DNA of 64,000 nt, taken from positions 8,122,001 through 8,186,000 of the forward strand of contig NC_059486.1 in assembly GCF_018139145.2 (NCBI RefSeq), in the 5' to 3' direction. The notes under the pieces were generated by a model, which did not search any database, had not been told where the DNA came from, and worked only from the letters and a program-made list of their open reading frames with translations. This document shows, piece after piece, positions 28,801-37,327 of this stretch. Position 1 is the stretch's first letter. Each line of letters opens with the position of its first letter. Made by a program: the position numbers and the translations under genes. The DNA comes from Gymnogyps californianus. Its lineage: Eukaryota; Chordata; Aves; Accipitriformes; Cathartidae.

Positions 28801-31800
28801 GACCGTTTATTGTATACGGGATACCCTGTTTGCCTTCTGCATTCTGTAAACTGTTATACAGCCCTTTTCCTGACACACTGCTGTAGGTAGAGCTGTCACT
28901 CTCATTTCCATCCAGCCTCATTCCCACTTCACTCCCATCAATCTCTGAAACGCTATCTCCTGCCAAGGAGGAATTCTCTATTCGATCATCCGTGTCAGAG
29001 GGTAGACTAATCTCAGAAACAACTGATGTTGGACCGCTTCTGCTTTGCTTCAGAGTCCCACCGGATAAATCAGTAGCCACAAAATCCCAGTAGCGTTTCT
29101 AGAGCCTGAATCTTCAGTTCTGTAGTCAGCCAAGGACCGGATCTTACTGGGCTTAGATTTTGAACTTCTTCTCTCTTTTGTGGATGCTGGAAGTCCCAAG
29201 CTACCCAGTTTTGGCCCCCTGGGGACACTGGTCCGCAAAAAGGAGTATTCTTTTGTCATTGCTACAGTGCTAGCTCTTGGCAAGATTTCTGGATTTAACA
29301 TCAGCTCAGGATCTAGGGTGCTGGAGGGCCGGGTTTTGGATGTAGACTGATTCGACTAAAAGAAGCAAAGAGCCAACGATAAATTCCAGAATGTTACATT
29401 TGAACTAGCATCACAGACTTATTTTGCTGCAGACCTTAATACGTAAAGCTCTACACTTTTACGTTAACATTTAAATAAACGCATCATTTCATAAACAAGG
29501 TAAATTACATCAGCAATCAACCCTATCAAGGCTCAGTATATGCATGTGGAAAATTATCAAGGTAGACTCCAAAAGCTAACTGAAAAATATAGGAAAAATT
29601 GAACATTTAAGTTACTTAAGTTTTGGGTTTGGTTTTCCCCCCCCTATTTTAAGTAGCACAAAATGGTATGTTACCGATGAGGGCTTGCATGTCCAGAAAA
29701 ACTGCCTTCTCACATTTGAAAAAACTACTGAACATTTAAAGCAGAGAAAACAGTAATTTAGAGCACAGAAAAGATAAAGTTTTCAAGCTTCTCAACAACA
29801 CACTGAATCTAGATGATCTGTTGTGTGGTACTCACTCTTTCTTGATGTCTCTTCACTCTGTATTGTTTGAGCTGTTCTTCTAGCCGTCTTCTTGCTTGAA
29901 GTCTTATTTGTTCTTCTTTCTCCAATGGGAGTGAAGACTCTACTGAGCCTGTAAGTGAAAGGTATCTTTACAGTCAAACAGAAAACTCCAACACAGGCAA
30001 ATTTGATGCAAAAGGAAAAAGCCCCTTCTACCATCAGCAACATGCTTCATGCTTAAGCAAGGAACGCAAGGAAAGCCCACTGGCATGCACCTCAGGATAC
30101 CCTCTTTTAATATATCATTGTGTAAGCATTGATAAAGCCTGTGTATTTCCTTTGCTTAGCTTGCAAATGCTGTATTTCCTCCACGTATATATGACAAGAC
30201 ATTATACAGCAAGAACAAAACTATTGCTGTCATTTAATCTCACCTGTCCTGCACTTCTGACAGTACTAAAATTATAAAACTAAGCAAGACCTAGGCAGTC
30301 CACTCATTCCCTACAGGTCAGAGAAAGATGTTCCCTAGATACATTTTCTTACTTTTTGTTAACTCACATTAAATCTTTCTCATAGTAAGGCTTTTTAAAA
30401 ACATTATTTCAGAAAACTCCTGCAGCATTAGACACCCTAATATAAAGCTTCCCCTTTCTCCCTCTTTATTGCTCTTCTCTTCCCCCCTTTATTACTTAGC
30501 TTAAAAATCACCTGGTTCTGCTGTTCTGTCTTTTTTTTTTTTAATGTCACCCGTTACTCCTAATAATCAAGAAGATTAGAATAGCTTCAGCCCCAGAAAG
30601 CATAAATTCCCCTCCAGCATAAGAACAATTTTTAAACAGTAAGGCACGTGCCTTAGCTGCAGCAGAGGGTGGTTTACTGAAAGAAAATGAATTGTAGATC
30701 AAAGTAAAAGCTTACTGCAAAAACAAAGTTTAGTCCAAGCTTAAATGATGTTACAGGATTCTAGAGCCAGGCTCAGATTAAAAAGCTTTATGCAGCAAGA
30801 GAAAGCAGGGGCGCCACTGTAAACAGATGCTTACACAATTCAGTTTCTTGCATGGGAAGACTTAGTTTGAGAGACTGCAAAGCTTCTTTTCTAAGAACTA
30901 TGCCCTCAGCACTAGTTCCCTGAGACTTCCTTAGGCTGTCATGGAAACCAGTCACACCTGGGGACGACTCTTGACCCTGCGCACTGCTGGTGGGGTCAAA
31001 AGATACAGGAGAGTCGGGCAAGAGCGACTCTGGCCCATTCTGGCAGGCGTCCACTTTGCTGTTTATCTCCAGACTTCCCTCTTCATTTGGCACTTCGTTG
31101 ATGTTAATACTGGTAGCTGGAAAAGAAAGTTTCACTGAGCTACACTTTAAGCCACCCCACTTATCTTCACACCTCCACCCAAATACAATGCTACCACCAT
31201 TGCCTTTAGATTGTAAGAATATGGAAAGTGCTAATGACAGCAACTGGCAGGAGGAATTTTATAAACGACTGTTGATTCTTCATTTAAAAAGACCAGAACA
31301 AGTACCTTTCATTTGCTTTACTACGTTGCCTTCAAGCAGGACCTCAAAAGTCATCATAAAATATCTTCAAAACCTCATACGGGTTTTTAAATCTTGTTAG
31401 GTTTAGAAGCATGAAACACCGAGTGTAAGTAACGTGATCTGTGTCACACTGAGTGGCAACCTACTACAAATAAGACTCAGCAACTGCGGGCCTGTGCTGA
31501 ATGATTCAGCTATTTGGTATGCTGCTGGGCACTGGGGAGAAAGCATCCACCATCCCGACTTCCAGCCTGGGCCAAGCAGAGTTCCTCAATTTTAAACCGA
31601 GTTTAAATTTTTTCAAATAGGACATCTCCATCAAAAGTACAGTAGCAAAGCTCACATGTATCAAAATAATAAATCTACCAATTAAGTGGCAATTCAAGAA
31701 CCACTTTAATACCAATTTTATCCTCACTTGCTAATACTAGATTTTTCTTTTCCATCAGGAAAAATGCATCTTCAAAACCAGTTCAACACTTCACAGGTTT

Positions 31801-34696
31801 ACATTTTGGATTTCTCACACATTTCTACTTCACTTAGCTGGGGACTACTTAAATTTATGAAACTGCTGTTGCAACAAAACTGTGTATCTAACTTTAAATG
31901 CATTATTATAGGTCTCAAATGAGCAGGGTACTGAAACAGCCACTATCTTTCTGTTCATTCCCACATCATGTATCACTGGAGTAACCGGAATTCATTGGAA
32001 TAATATGGAAGATTTCATTATTTTTTCATAAAGATGTTTGAAAATATTTAACGTTTATGATCACAAAGTATTTGCAAGCAGAAGAATCAAGTTTCCTCTT
32101 TCTATTTTTTTCCTCCTCTCAGAGCTACAGACTTGAATAAGCAGTTTGGTTTTTTTAAAGTCTGCTCAAACAAGATGTGGGGGAAAGAAAGAAACGAAAC
32201 AAACCAGAACTGAGAAACAGATCCTCCCAAAACTAAGTGTTTCTAAGATTCATATGCAGAAATATTCTGTAGCCAGGAAGTTGATTATAACGATTCAATA
32301 AAACTTTAATTATTGATTTAGACCAGCCCATTAACATATTGCTATTAAACTTCCCCCCCACGCACATAATGAATCACTACAAACTTCTGAAAGCAAAACA
32401 ATTCAAAAATAAAGCTATTATCATTCATGTATGTGGTGAACATTAAAGCGCACCCTGAAATTAAATAAGCCATACGGGAAAAGTTACAGGTAGGAAGATA
32501 GGACTTTTTAATTGTTTTCCCTTTTGTTACTGAAGAAAGCAAAAGGTTTCCTTTTAAGTGCAGTCAAATTTCACTTCAGAGTAATTTAAAGAGGAAAAGA
32601 TAAATTTCCGCCCCTAACCATTTGTTCCCACCTCTGTGGTGCATCCTCCCGTAAGCCAGCACAGATGATTGTACAGTGAACCAGCTCAGAGGAAACTGAA
32701 TGAGGAAACTGAACGTGGGTAAAAATAGAAAGTTTTCAGCCTTAGGTTGCCAAAACCCATCAGCTCTCTAAGATTTGAATTAAAACACTTTTGAGTATCT
32801 TATTTGTCACGCAGAGAACATTTTCAGGCCATTGTAGCCTGAATCAGTTCTCTGATTTAGTTCATCATGTGGTCACCAAAACATTTGCAGGCACAATGGG
32901 AAGGGATGGATGCAACAAGGATGCAAAGGAGGACAGAGGACAGGACTGCTTTTTTAATGACTAACCACCCTAAGTCAGAGTTTAAGGCATTTTAAAACTA
33001 AAAGATTGTCAAAACTAAATTTAAAAGAGAAGTCAGTGCTAAGAATAGCCACAAGAAGCCAAAAATAAGAAGATACCTCGTGCATTCAGAAATACTGTTT
33101 CCGCCCATCTTTCAGAAACTGCAGCTATTACTGCATCAGGTTTATACTTTATTTGCATTTTTATCTTCACAGCTGTGAGTGGCATACATATACGAAAGAG
33201 ATGCTGGAGCAAAATTCTGGAGGAACGGTTTCCTGGCAACTTCCTGAGGCCATGAGACACTCAGAATCTAAACGCTGCCTTGAACTAAAGTAATTTAATT
33301 GCAGTAGTGTCAACACAACTGTGGTCTTTTTAGAACAGTGGGGGAGGAGATGCAATTAGATTGAAAACAGTAGAAAGACACACTACCTATTTGTAAGCCG
33401 CAATTTAATTGTTTGGACGATGTCCAACACAGGAGAAGACAGGAAAGTGTGATCTCCAACTTCATAAAAGATGAACGAATCATCATATAACTACACTCTG
33501 CCAGTCTGATAACGGGCAGCGTAAGAAATGCAAATAAAGTCTCAGGCCTCCACTTTCTTGCCCGTGACAAGCTGACAAATCTGCGGTATGAGAAGGGCAG
33601 AAGGCTAACAACTTCATCACATGATCACCTCCTTTTACGTAAGTAACCTGCACTTTTGTGTATCTATGCAGCTGCACGATATACAACCCCTCCACCCATC
33701 TACCACCATATCCTTATATACCAACATATCCTTAGATACCTGTAGTGGAAACACGGAGATTTCAACTCAATACAAGGAAAAGATTTTCACAATGAAAGCA
33801 GTTAAATACCGGAATGGGTAGAGAGGCTGTTGAACCTTCCTCTCTGGAGATTTTCAGAATTCAAGAGGACAAGGCCCCGAGCAACCTGATCTAGCTTCAA
33901 AGCTAGGTCTGCTCTGTGCATGAGGTTGGACTAGACGACCCACAGAGGTCCCTTCCAACCTAAGTTTGATTCTACAATCTACTCAGATCAGCACTCTCTT
34001 AAGTTTCTTGTAAACAAATGCACAATTATTTTATTATAGAGATTGTCTACATATAAAAGTTATTTTGAGATAAATTGGAGAGTACATGCCAGCATCTCTC
34101 TTCCATAAATGGAAGTTTAAAGATATTTTTTTGAGTACATTTTGATTTTTGCCTAATCGATTTAATTTATTAGGAAAATTTCTTTTGCCAGAATAAAGTA
34201 CTCCAGTCATGAGCTTACTCCACAACAATCATTTCAGAACTATTAGTTCTAGTGAATTTCATGTATATACTCTTGGAAACACTATTGGAAGACGGAGTAA
34301 CACCCTGAGCAGCACATACTCAACTGCTAGCCAATAGTACTTAATAGTTTGGTTTTGTTTTGAAAGAGTGAGTTTTAAAACAAAAGACAGTCTTGCTGTA
34401 CACAGAGCCATAGCCTTCACCAAACTTGCTTAAAAGTGCTGTACAAGAAATTCCTGACCTGAAGAAAAAAAGTCCTTCAGCATCACCTGAACAACAAAAT
34501 AGGTAGTTGTAGAGAAGCCTGGGTAAGACTAGGAAATGATTTGGTGCATATGAAGTAACTTACTGTTAATTTCGTCTGTTGTAACTGGCAAATCTGACTT
34601 GGCTTTACAATCCAAAAGCTCTTCAGAGCTGCTAGGGGCCCCATTACTGCTTCTGTTCTCCAAGTGAACATCCTGCTGGACAGACGAGGAGTCCAT
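10691..34696 (-). CDS. GOLGA3: GOLGA3, golgin-160 (23 coding exons, one-base frameshift in exon 4)
   Basis: Golgin-160 is a long coiled-coil peripheral protein of the cytoplasmic Golgi face, involved in Golgi positioning, dynein recruitment and cargo trafficking, and cleaved by caspases in apoptosis (family knowledge). Here 23 coding exons with GT-AG junctions and matching phases give about 1518 residues, near the 1498 of human. A disordered head, about residues 1-390, carries TSVPRGPKLGSLGLP, KIRSLADYRTED and GEVRSRRDSISS. It is followed by near-continuous coiled coil, about 408-1420, with landmarks NDLQLAEEQYQRLL, ADMLDQEAAFMQIQEAKTMV, YRRDASSKDQLISELKAT and AYENAVGILSRRLQE. The tail contains IPDCPVPAALLEELL and MDSLQRQMEEH. 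The start at 34696 (MDSSSVQQDVHLEN) matches the family N-terminus. Exon lengths sum to 4556 nt, one base short of a whole reading frame, and the fault lies in exon 4 near 29085. Conservation downstream of it argues against an old pseudogene. Confidence 0.95.
11904..12067 (-). CDS. GOLGA3: GOLGA3 coding exon 22
   Basis: Acceptor TCTACCCAG and donor TTAAA then GTATGA. It encodes RKELKGENNSSNPVTPVK, then IPDCPVPAALLEELL and KEPLKNLNSCLRQLK, among the best conserved parts of the golgin-160 tail. It is 164 nt and enters in phase 0. The flanking intron 12068-13137 contains a tandem 16-bp duplication at 12367-12398 and is otherwise featureless. Confidence 0.93.
13138..13302 (-). CDS. GOLGA3: GOLGA3 coding exon 21 (coiled coil)
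   Basis: 165 nt, phase 0 at both ends, acceptor CCATTTAG and donor AAG then GTATTT. It encodes the coiled-coil stretch NIKTELEMVRENLSVTQKDK, then FMLQAKVTELKNSMKSLL and LLQQNQQLKLDLK, nearly identical to the mammalian sequence. Confidence 0.93.
13729..13851 (-). CDS. GOLGA3: GOLGA3 coding exon 20 (coiled coil)
   Basis: 123 nt (41 codons), phase 0. The acceptor has a C-rich tract, CCCCGGTAG. It encodes VEDLKWEVERKEREIETLKQ and a following QLDMSEQRSHKELEG heptad stretch. Intron 13303-13728 holds nothing notable. Confidence 0.92.
14061..14193 (-). CDS. GOLGA3: GOLGA3 coding exon 19 (coiled coil)
   Basis: 133 nt, acceptor CTGTGCAG and donor GAG then GTAAAA. It contributes one base to a split Gln codon, then VEDEKHSQEVSQFQQELAEA, RSQLQLLQKKLDDKF and EQPVVSQE. 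These match golgin-160. Confidence 0.92.
14951..15090 (-). CDS. GOLGA3: GOLGA3 coding exon 18 (coiled coil)
   Basis: 140 nt with a consensus GTAAGT donor. It encodes AKADAAHNRRHFRAAVLEL, then GEIKKELHAKEMLVQALQ. The NRRHF motif is a family landmark. Intron 14194-14950 shows nothing recognisable. Confidence 0.92.
15586..15702 (-). CDS. GOLGA3: GOLGA3 coding exon 17 (coiled coil)
   Basis: 117 nt, 39 codons, phase 0, acceptor GTGATACAG and donor CAG then GTAATG. It encodes VQAVLKRKEEEDQQMQQLIQ and ALQASLEKEKSKVKDLKKQ. Confidence 0.93.
16262..16459 (-). CDS. GOLGA3: GOLGA3 coding exon 16 (coiled coil)
   Basis: 198 nt, 66 codons, phase 0. It encodes LQESRGFRRKIKRLEEINKK, LALELEHERGKLTGLSQSNA and ALREHNNILETALAKREADL, almost identical to the mammalian protein. 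Intron 16460-17100 begins with an A run of about 18 (minus-strand pyrimidine tract) and has no other feature. Confidence 0.94.
17101..17244 (-). CDS. GOLGA3: GOLGA3 coding exon 15 (coiled coil)
   Basis: 144 nt, 48 codons, phase 0, acceptor TTTTTTTAG. It encodes ERIQALETELQAVSSSKLML and EKELQEVISLTSQELEEYRE. The overlapping plus-strand open frame at 17021-17236 is a low-complexity Ser-rich shadow of this exon. Confidence 0.93.
17577..17793 (-). CDS. GOLGA3: GOLGA3 coding exon 14 (coiled coil)
   Basis: 217 nt, acceptor TTTCACTCCAG and donor CAA then GTATGC. It encodes AITEQKQKMKRLGSDLTSAQ, KEMKAKHKAYENAVGILSRR and LQESLAAKESAEAELSKLKA, the most strongly conserved block of golgin-160. Confidence 0.95.
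18520..18614 (-). CDS. GOLGA3: GOLGA3 coding exon 13 (coiled coil)
   Basis: 95 nt, too short to stand out as an open frame. It was found from phase and homology: acceptor CCTTCCTATTAAG, donor AAAAAA then GTAAGT. It encodes SWQFDKEQMASLAEANQALK and QQVEQMQEEAK, which joins exon 14 through a split Lys codon. Intron 17794-18519 holds an A run near 18186 and nothing else recognised. Confidence 0.9.
19125..19388 (-). CDS. GOLGA3: GOLGA3 coding exon 12 (coiled coil)
   Basis: 264 nt, 88 codons, phase 0. It encodes VMVEAYRRDASSKDQLISEL, KATKKRLDSEVKELKRELLK and a stretch ending QKERDDMETRLQ before the donor. Intron 19389-20367 contains a run of 16 G at 19487-19502. Confidence 0.94.
20368..20445 (-). 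CDS. GOLGA3: GOLGA3 coding exon 11 (coiled coil)
   Basis: 78 nt, 26 codons, phase 0, acceptor CCCTCTGGCAG and donor AAAAG then GTAAGC. It encodes VENLQQENASLKKQVQKVKE and QFLQQK. Intron 20446-21634 shows no repeat or exon I can support. Confidence 0.93.
21635..22003 (-). CDS. GOLGA3: GOLGA3 coding exon 10 (coiled coil)
   Basis: 369 nt, 123 codons, phase 0, the longest coiled-coil exon. It encodes LKLTLHQRDLQLQSLQQEHL, GLMKQFTLTQETLHTKEQSL, DDLQTQYDELKARLEEFQSD and a segment ending LRQEMAIKSSQ. The plus-strand open frame inside it is a shadow. Confidence 0.94.
22807..22968 (-). CDS. GOLGA3: GOLGA3 coding exon 9 (coiled coil)
   Basis: 162 nt, 54 codons, phase 0, acceptor TTTTTCTGTGCAG. It encodes ADMLDQEAAFMQIQEAKTMV and EEDLQRKLEEFEDEKEQLQK. 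Intron 22004-22806 has no recognised feature. Confidence 0.94.
23957..24094 (-). CDS. GOLGA3: GOLGA3 coding exon 8 (coiled coil)
   Basis: 138 nt, 46 codons, phase 0, acceptor CCTTCCTTTAG and donor GAG then GTACGG. It encodes AGQMTQAGMLEHLKLENVAL and SQQLTETQHRSIKEKERIAA. Intron 22969-23956 carries a purine-rich tract at 23011-23075 just upstream of exon 9. Confidence 0.93.
24474..24676 (-). CDS. GOLGA3: GOLGA3 coding exon 7 (coiled coil)
   Basis: 203 nt, acceptor TTTTTCTAG and donor CAG then GTATTA. It completes a split Val codon and encodes HDLRQQLASLQNQLQKVQLE, RTTLTNKLKASETEIASLQN and VRQWYQQQLVLAQEARVRLQ. Confidence 0.94.
25299..25605 (-). CDS. GOLGA3: GOLGA3 coding exon 6 (coiled coil)
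   Basis: 307 nt, acceptor GACACATTCAG and donor ACAG then GTGGGA. It encodes ALKEKTELQAQLAALNMKLQ, SSEVATLKQSCWDLERAMAD and ASLASSNNDLQLAEEQYQRL. Intron 24677-25298 holds nothing recognised. Confidence 0.94.
26062..26066. repeat. Target-site duplication GCATC, left copy
   Basis: Five bases directly before the LTR's 5' TG. They are identical to 27163-27167 after its 3' CA. Confidence 0.88.
26067..27162 (+). mobile_element. Solo LTR of an avian endogenous retrovirus, 1096 bp
   Basis: The element starts TGTATTGGG and ends ACCCACCACA, so it has TG...CA termini. It is flanked on both sides by the 5-bp repeat GCATC (26062-26066 and 27163-27167), a perfect target-site duplication. A TATA-like GGATAAAAACC lies near 26265 after a G run, and GGTAATAAATTAA near 26971 could serve as poly(A) signal. 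That order sets the plus orientation, antisense to GOLGA3. No internal retroviral genes, primer-binding site or second LTR adjoin it, so this is a solo LTR left by LTR-LTR recombination. It lies inside the GOLGA3 intron 25606-27299. I know this LTR type from bird genomes but cannot name the family with certainty. Open frames inside it are not host genes. Confidence 0.9.
26388..26756 (+). repeat. Degenerate internal tandem repeat inside the LTR
   Basis: Roughly eight related units of about 35-50 bp share the core motifs CTGCAGCCCATGGAGG and CCCACGCTGGAGCAG, spaced irregularly. The array forms the central third of the LTR. It explains the overlapping long open frames on both strands here (26215-26681 minus and others), which translate into repetitive, compositionally biased peptides. 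Confidence 0.75.
27163..27167. repeat. Target-site duplication GCATC, right copy
   Basis: Identical to 26062-26066. A perfect pair indicates a single insertion event and no later rearrangement at the ends. Confidence 0.88.
27300..27411 (-). CDS. GOLGA3: GOLGA3 coding exon 5 (start of the coiled-coil rod)
   Basis: 112 nt, acceptor GTCTCCAG and donor CAG then GTAGAA. The first base completes a Ser codon. It encodes VSMESSIAGTHDEMLQVLKE and KMRLEGQLEALSLEANQ, where the coiled-coil rod begins. The LTR starts 138 bp beyond this exon's donor, so the donor itself is undisturbed. Confidence 0.93.
28665..29355 (-). CDS. GOLGA3: GOLGA3 coding exon 4 (head domain, carries one-base frameshift)
   Basis: This is the largest GOLGA3 exon, acceptor CTTCTTTTAG and donor AGCAG then GTAAGA. 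The first part reads SNQSTSKTRPSSTLDPELML, then LPRASTVAMTKEYSFLRTSV and KIRSLADYRTEDSGSRN in one frame. The second part reads VATDLSGGTLKQSRSGPTSV, then EISLPSDTDDRIENSSLAGD and GEVRSRRDSISS in another. Both halves are conserved golgin-160 head sequence, so one reading frame has been broken between about 29100 and 29075. The exon is 691 nt, while its flanking phases require 692. See the finding at 29075-29100. Intron 27412-28664 holds no recognised feature. Confidence 0.93.
29836..29948 (-). CDS. GOLGA3: GOLGA3 coding exon 3 (head domain)
   Basis: 113 nt, acceptor TTTCACTTACAG and donor AGAAAGA then GTGAGT. It encodes SVESSLPLEKEEQIRLQARR and RLEEQLKQYRVKRHQER, a basic helical segment in the head typical of golgin-160. 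The long open frame at 29792-30043 is in a different frame and is not the coding one. Confidence 0.93.
30835..31116 (-). CDS. GOLGA3: GOLGA3 coding exon 2 (head domain)
   Basis: 282 nt, acceptor CTTTTCCAG and donor TTGT then GTAAGC. It encodes ACQNGPESLLPDSPVSFDPT, then GVTGFHDSLRKSQGTSAEG and RKEALQSLKLSLPMQETELC, clear golgin-160 head motifs. Intron 29949-30834 has a T run near 30531 and no other feature. Confidence 0.94.
31117..34563 (-). other. GOLGA3: GOLGA3 intron between coding exons 1 and 2
   Basis: 3.4-kb intron. The only element I recognise is a CR1 fragment at about 33745-33979. The remaining open frames, such as 33310-33570 minus, have no family resemblance or splice support. Confidence 0.75.
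33745..33979 (+). mobile_element. CR1 LINE, truncated 3' end
   Basis: The stretch contains the CR1 3'-end signature in order: GATTTTCACAATGAAAGCAG, then GGGTAGAGAGGCTG, TGGAGATTTTC, and GGTTGGACTAGACGACC followed by AGAGGTCCCTTCCAACCTAA, ending GATTCTACAATCT where CR1 usually has its 8-bp terminal repeats. Copies are normally 5'-truncated, as here. Only the 3' untranslated end of the element remains. CR1 is the dominant LINE of birds and other sauropsids. Confidence 0.88.
34564..34696 (-). CDS. GOLGA3: GOLGA3 coding exon 1 (start codon)
   Basis: The minus-strand ATG at 34696 (context TTTACCATGG, good Kozak) opens 44 codons plus one base, MDSSSVQQDVHLENRSSNGA through VTTDEIN, to a donor AACA then GTAAGT. 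The N-terminus resembles the family start (short acidic, Ser-rich). Its phase matches exon 2. The same exon extends into 5'UTR up to a predicted acceptor at 34923. Confidence 0.9.
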
Positions 34697-34922
34697 GGTA
34701 AAAACGATCCAGATCCCTGGAAAGTTTTTCTTCTGAATAATTTGCTGCCAAGTGAACTACCAAGTTCTGTTTCTCTCCATCAGCAACAACAGCATCAAGA
34801 TGTTACACAGGAGCACAGTTCTGAGCTTTACAGCTATTGGTGTGCAGCAGGCAGCCGACAATTGCAGGAGATCATGAAAACAGCTCGCAGCCAAAGTTGT
34901 AATCACCAAGGAGCTGCATCCT
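34697..34922 (-). other. GOLGA3: GOLGA3 5'UTR in the start-codon exon
   Basis: Minus-strand sequence between a plausible acceptor (ACATTTTGTTTCTAG, AG at 34924-34923) and the ATG. It contains a 15-codon upstream open frame at 34872-34919. The acceptor is inferred from consensus only. Confidence 0.6.
34872..34919 (-). promoter_or_regulatory. GOLGA3: Upstream ORF in GOLGA3 5'UTR
   Basis: An ATG three bases into the predicted 5'UTR exon starts MQLLGDYNFGCELFS and stops 175 bases before the main ATG. Its context is AGGATGC (A at -3), moderate. If the exon boundary is right, it could lower or condition GOLGA3 translation. Confidence 0.4.
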
Positions 34923-37327
34923 CTAGAAACAAAATGTAGTATATTTACAAACATTTCTTAGAGCTTTGAAAATAAGAGTTAAAAAGCAATCTGTTCACAG
35001 ATTACCCACCAGCCCAACTTCAACATACAGAACCAGGACATGGGGTAATAACAGAGACAATGAAATACAACCAAGCATCCAGCTTTTGTGAATAAGAAGT
35101 GATCTATTTAACAGCTTTTTTATCATCACTTTTTTTTTAGTAGCACTGATACACCAGCATAATGATGCAACAAGATAATATTCAGCGAGACAACTCATTT
35201 AAGATCACTGTCCCTTTTAATGGAAATGCCTCTTTGGCCTCTGCTTTAATAAGCAAGCCAGTATTCAGAGTACCATTTTGCTCTGTAAATTACAGTCTGG
35301 ACTTTCATACCATATATTTCATTCCAAGGACCTACTACCATTTAAGTTTCAATAACTTTAGTTAGAATGCAGTATGGAAGTCAGATTTACTTCAATTTTT
35401 TTAATTAAAATACATCATTACTGTTTACTTGTCTGCAGAGCAACTAGTATGCATCACTGTACACAGCCTGAACTACTAATTACAGCATGTGTTGGCAGTC
35501 AGAACGTGGCCTAGGCTGCAGTTCAACGCCACCTTCTCCTACGGCTAGTCAAGAGGACAATTCCCAAGTACAGTTTATAGAATTTGCAAATGATTCTCCA
35601 GGCATTCAGATCTTACCTTTTGGTATAGACCCAGCCAACTAATACAATCTGACAGGAGCTGTTGTACATAGTCACAAGCATTTAAATTTTGTTCAAATAG
35701 TTACTGACAGCTGAATTCAGATTACAAAATGTTATGGTTCCTATTTACTAAAGAAACATAAGAAATCCCTAGTTCAAAAAAAGGGGGGGTTGTGTGGAGA
35801 ATGTCAAGTCAGGGATATTTTAATTGCATTTTTACATGAACACAAACATTCTGAGCAACATTCCTTCCATATCTCCAGAGAGTACTTGTGTAACTGCTAC
35901 TGTACCAACTGCCCTGGTCACCCAGCAACACCACCGGTCATCTCCAAAATGGTACTGAAGCTGCTAACAGCTCAGGATACACAGGACTAGACAATTATGT
36001 AGGTGACCCTTACATAGCTGAACTGTGAAGGAGCCAGAAACCTGGAGCATATTTCTAAAAGAGAAACCTCCACCAAACAGAAAGATTAAGACCTTCACTG
36101 TGATTCGTTATTGATTTTAAAAGCTTTTCTGCATAATAAAGCTTACAATAAAACTTCTGGAAGAACAGTCATTGTACGGCAAATAGATACTACATGACAA
36201 GTCACAAAGAGGAATTACAGACAAAAGGCAAGCACAATTTAGACTGCTTACACCTTGGCAAAATCCACCCAACATTAGATGATTTGTTATCCTTGTCATA
36301 AAACACCTTTTAATAATCACGATCACGAAGAACGGCCTTCTCCTGCACAACCCATTCCCAAATATTAAAGGTTAGAGTATTTTGGCTTCAAAGTCCCATT
36401 GTATCTCTGCGTTGAGCACAGGTAAGACACACACACACACAGATACATGCACGCCACGGGAACCCAGCAGTAACCTCACAGGGAAAGGAGCTGTATGCAA
36501 ACAACCGATTTTGCTTAAAACAGCAATAACCAGGAGGGCAACGGAGCCCGGTCACAGACTGGGGAGCCGCCCGGCGAGACAGGCCCGAGGGGTCTCTGGG
36601 CAGGGGCCGGGGCACCTCTCTGGGGCGCCGGCAGAGGCACCCGGAGGCCCGGGGCCGCAGCCCACGGAGCCGGGCCGGGCCGGGCGGCTCCCCGCACCCC
36701 GGCAGGCCGCGGGGAGGGAGGGCAGTCCCGAGCGCGCCCCCCCCGGCCTGAAGCAGCGCCCGGCCGTCCCCAGCCGTCCCCCGGCGGGCGCCGCGCCTCA
36801 GCCACCCCCGCGCCCCGCCGCCACCCTTCCCGGCGAGACCCCCGCAGACCTGGGGCCGCCCGTCTGGCGCCCGGCTCCTGCCCGAGACGTGGCGCTGCCT
36901 CCGCCGGGAAGGGGAGGGCGCGGCGGTGTAACGCGGTTCTCCCTCCCCCGCCAGCCGGGCGCCGCCGCCGCTGAGGGCCGGGCCGGACCGAGCGCGGCCC
37001 CCTTCGCCCCGCGGCCGTGCCGCCCTTGCACAGCCGGGCCCCGGGCCCCGCGCCCCTCGGCGGGGAGCCGCGCCGGCCTGGCACAGCTGGGGAGGCGGCC
37101 GATGCCGCCAGGCCCGCTGGCGAGGCGGCGGCTTTTCCAGACGGACTCTTCCGGGAGCGGAGGGAGGGGAGCGGCTTTCCTGGCCGGGGCCCCCGCCGCC
37201 CGGGCCGGGCTCCCCTCAGCCCCGGCCCGAGGCCCTGCCGCCAGGGCCGGCAGGCGCGGCGAGGACTTGTCTCCCCTGAGGGGAGCCCGCGGCGGGGGCA
37301 GGGCCAGACCGGCCGAGGGGGACTTAC
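34923..37327 (-). other. GOLGA3: GOLGA3 5'UTR intron
   Basis: Runs from the CpG-island donor at 37327 to the acceptor at 34923. It includes a short CA repeat at 36427-36441. A minus-strand GTAAGA donor-like site near 35616 might belong to an alternative 5'UTR exon. No coding exon or transposable element is recognised. Confidence 0.5.

Noticed and set aside
35600..35640. Donor-like GTAAGA on the minus strand near 35616 as an extra GOLGA3 leader exon
   Set aside because: No convincing paired acceptor or conserved content; left as a possibility only in the intron entry.
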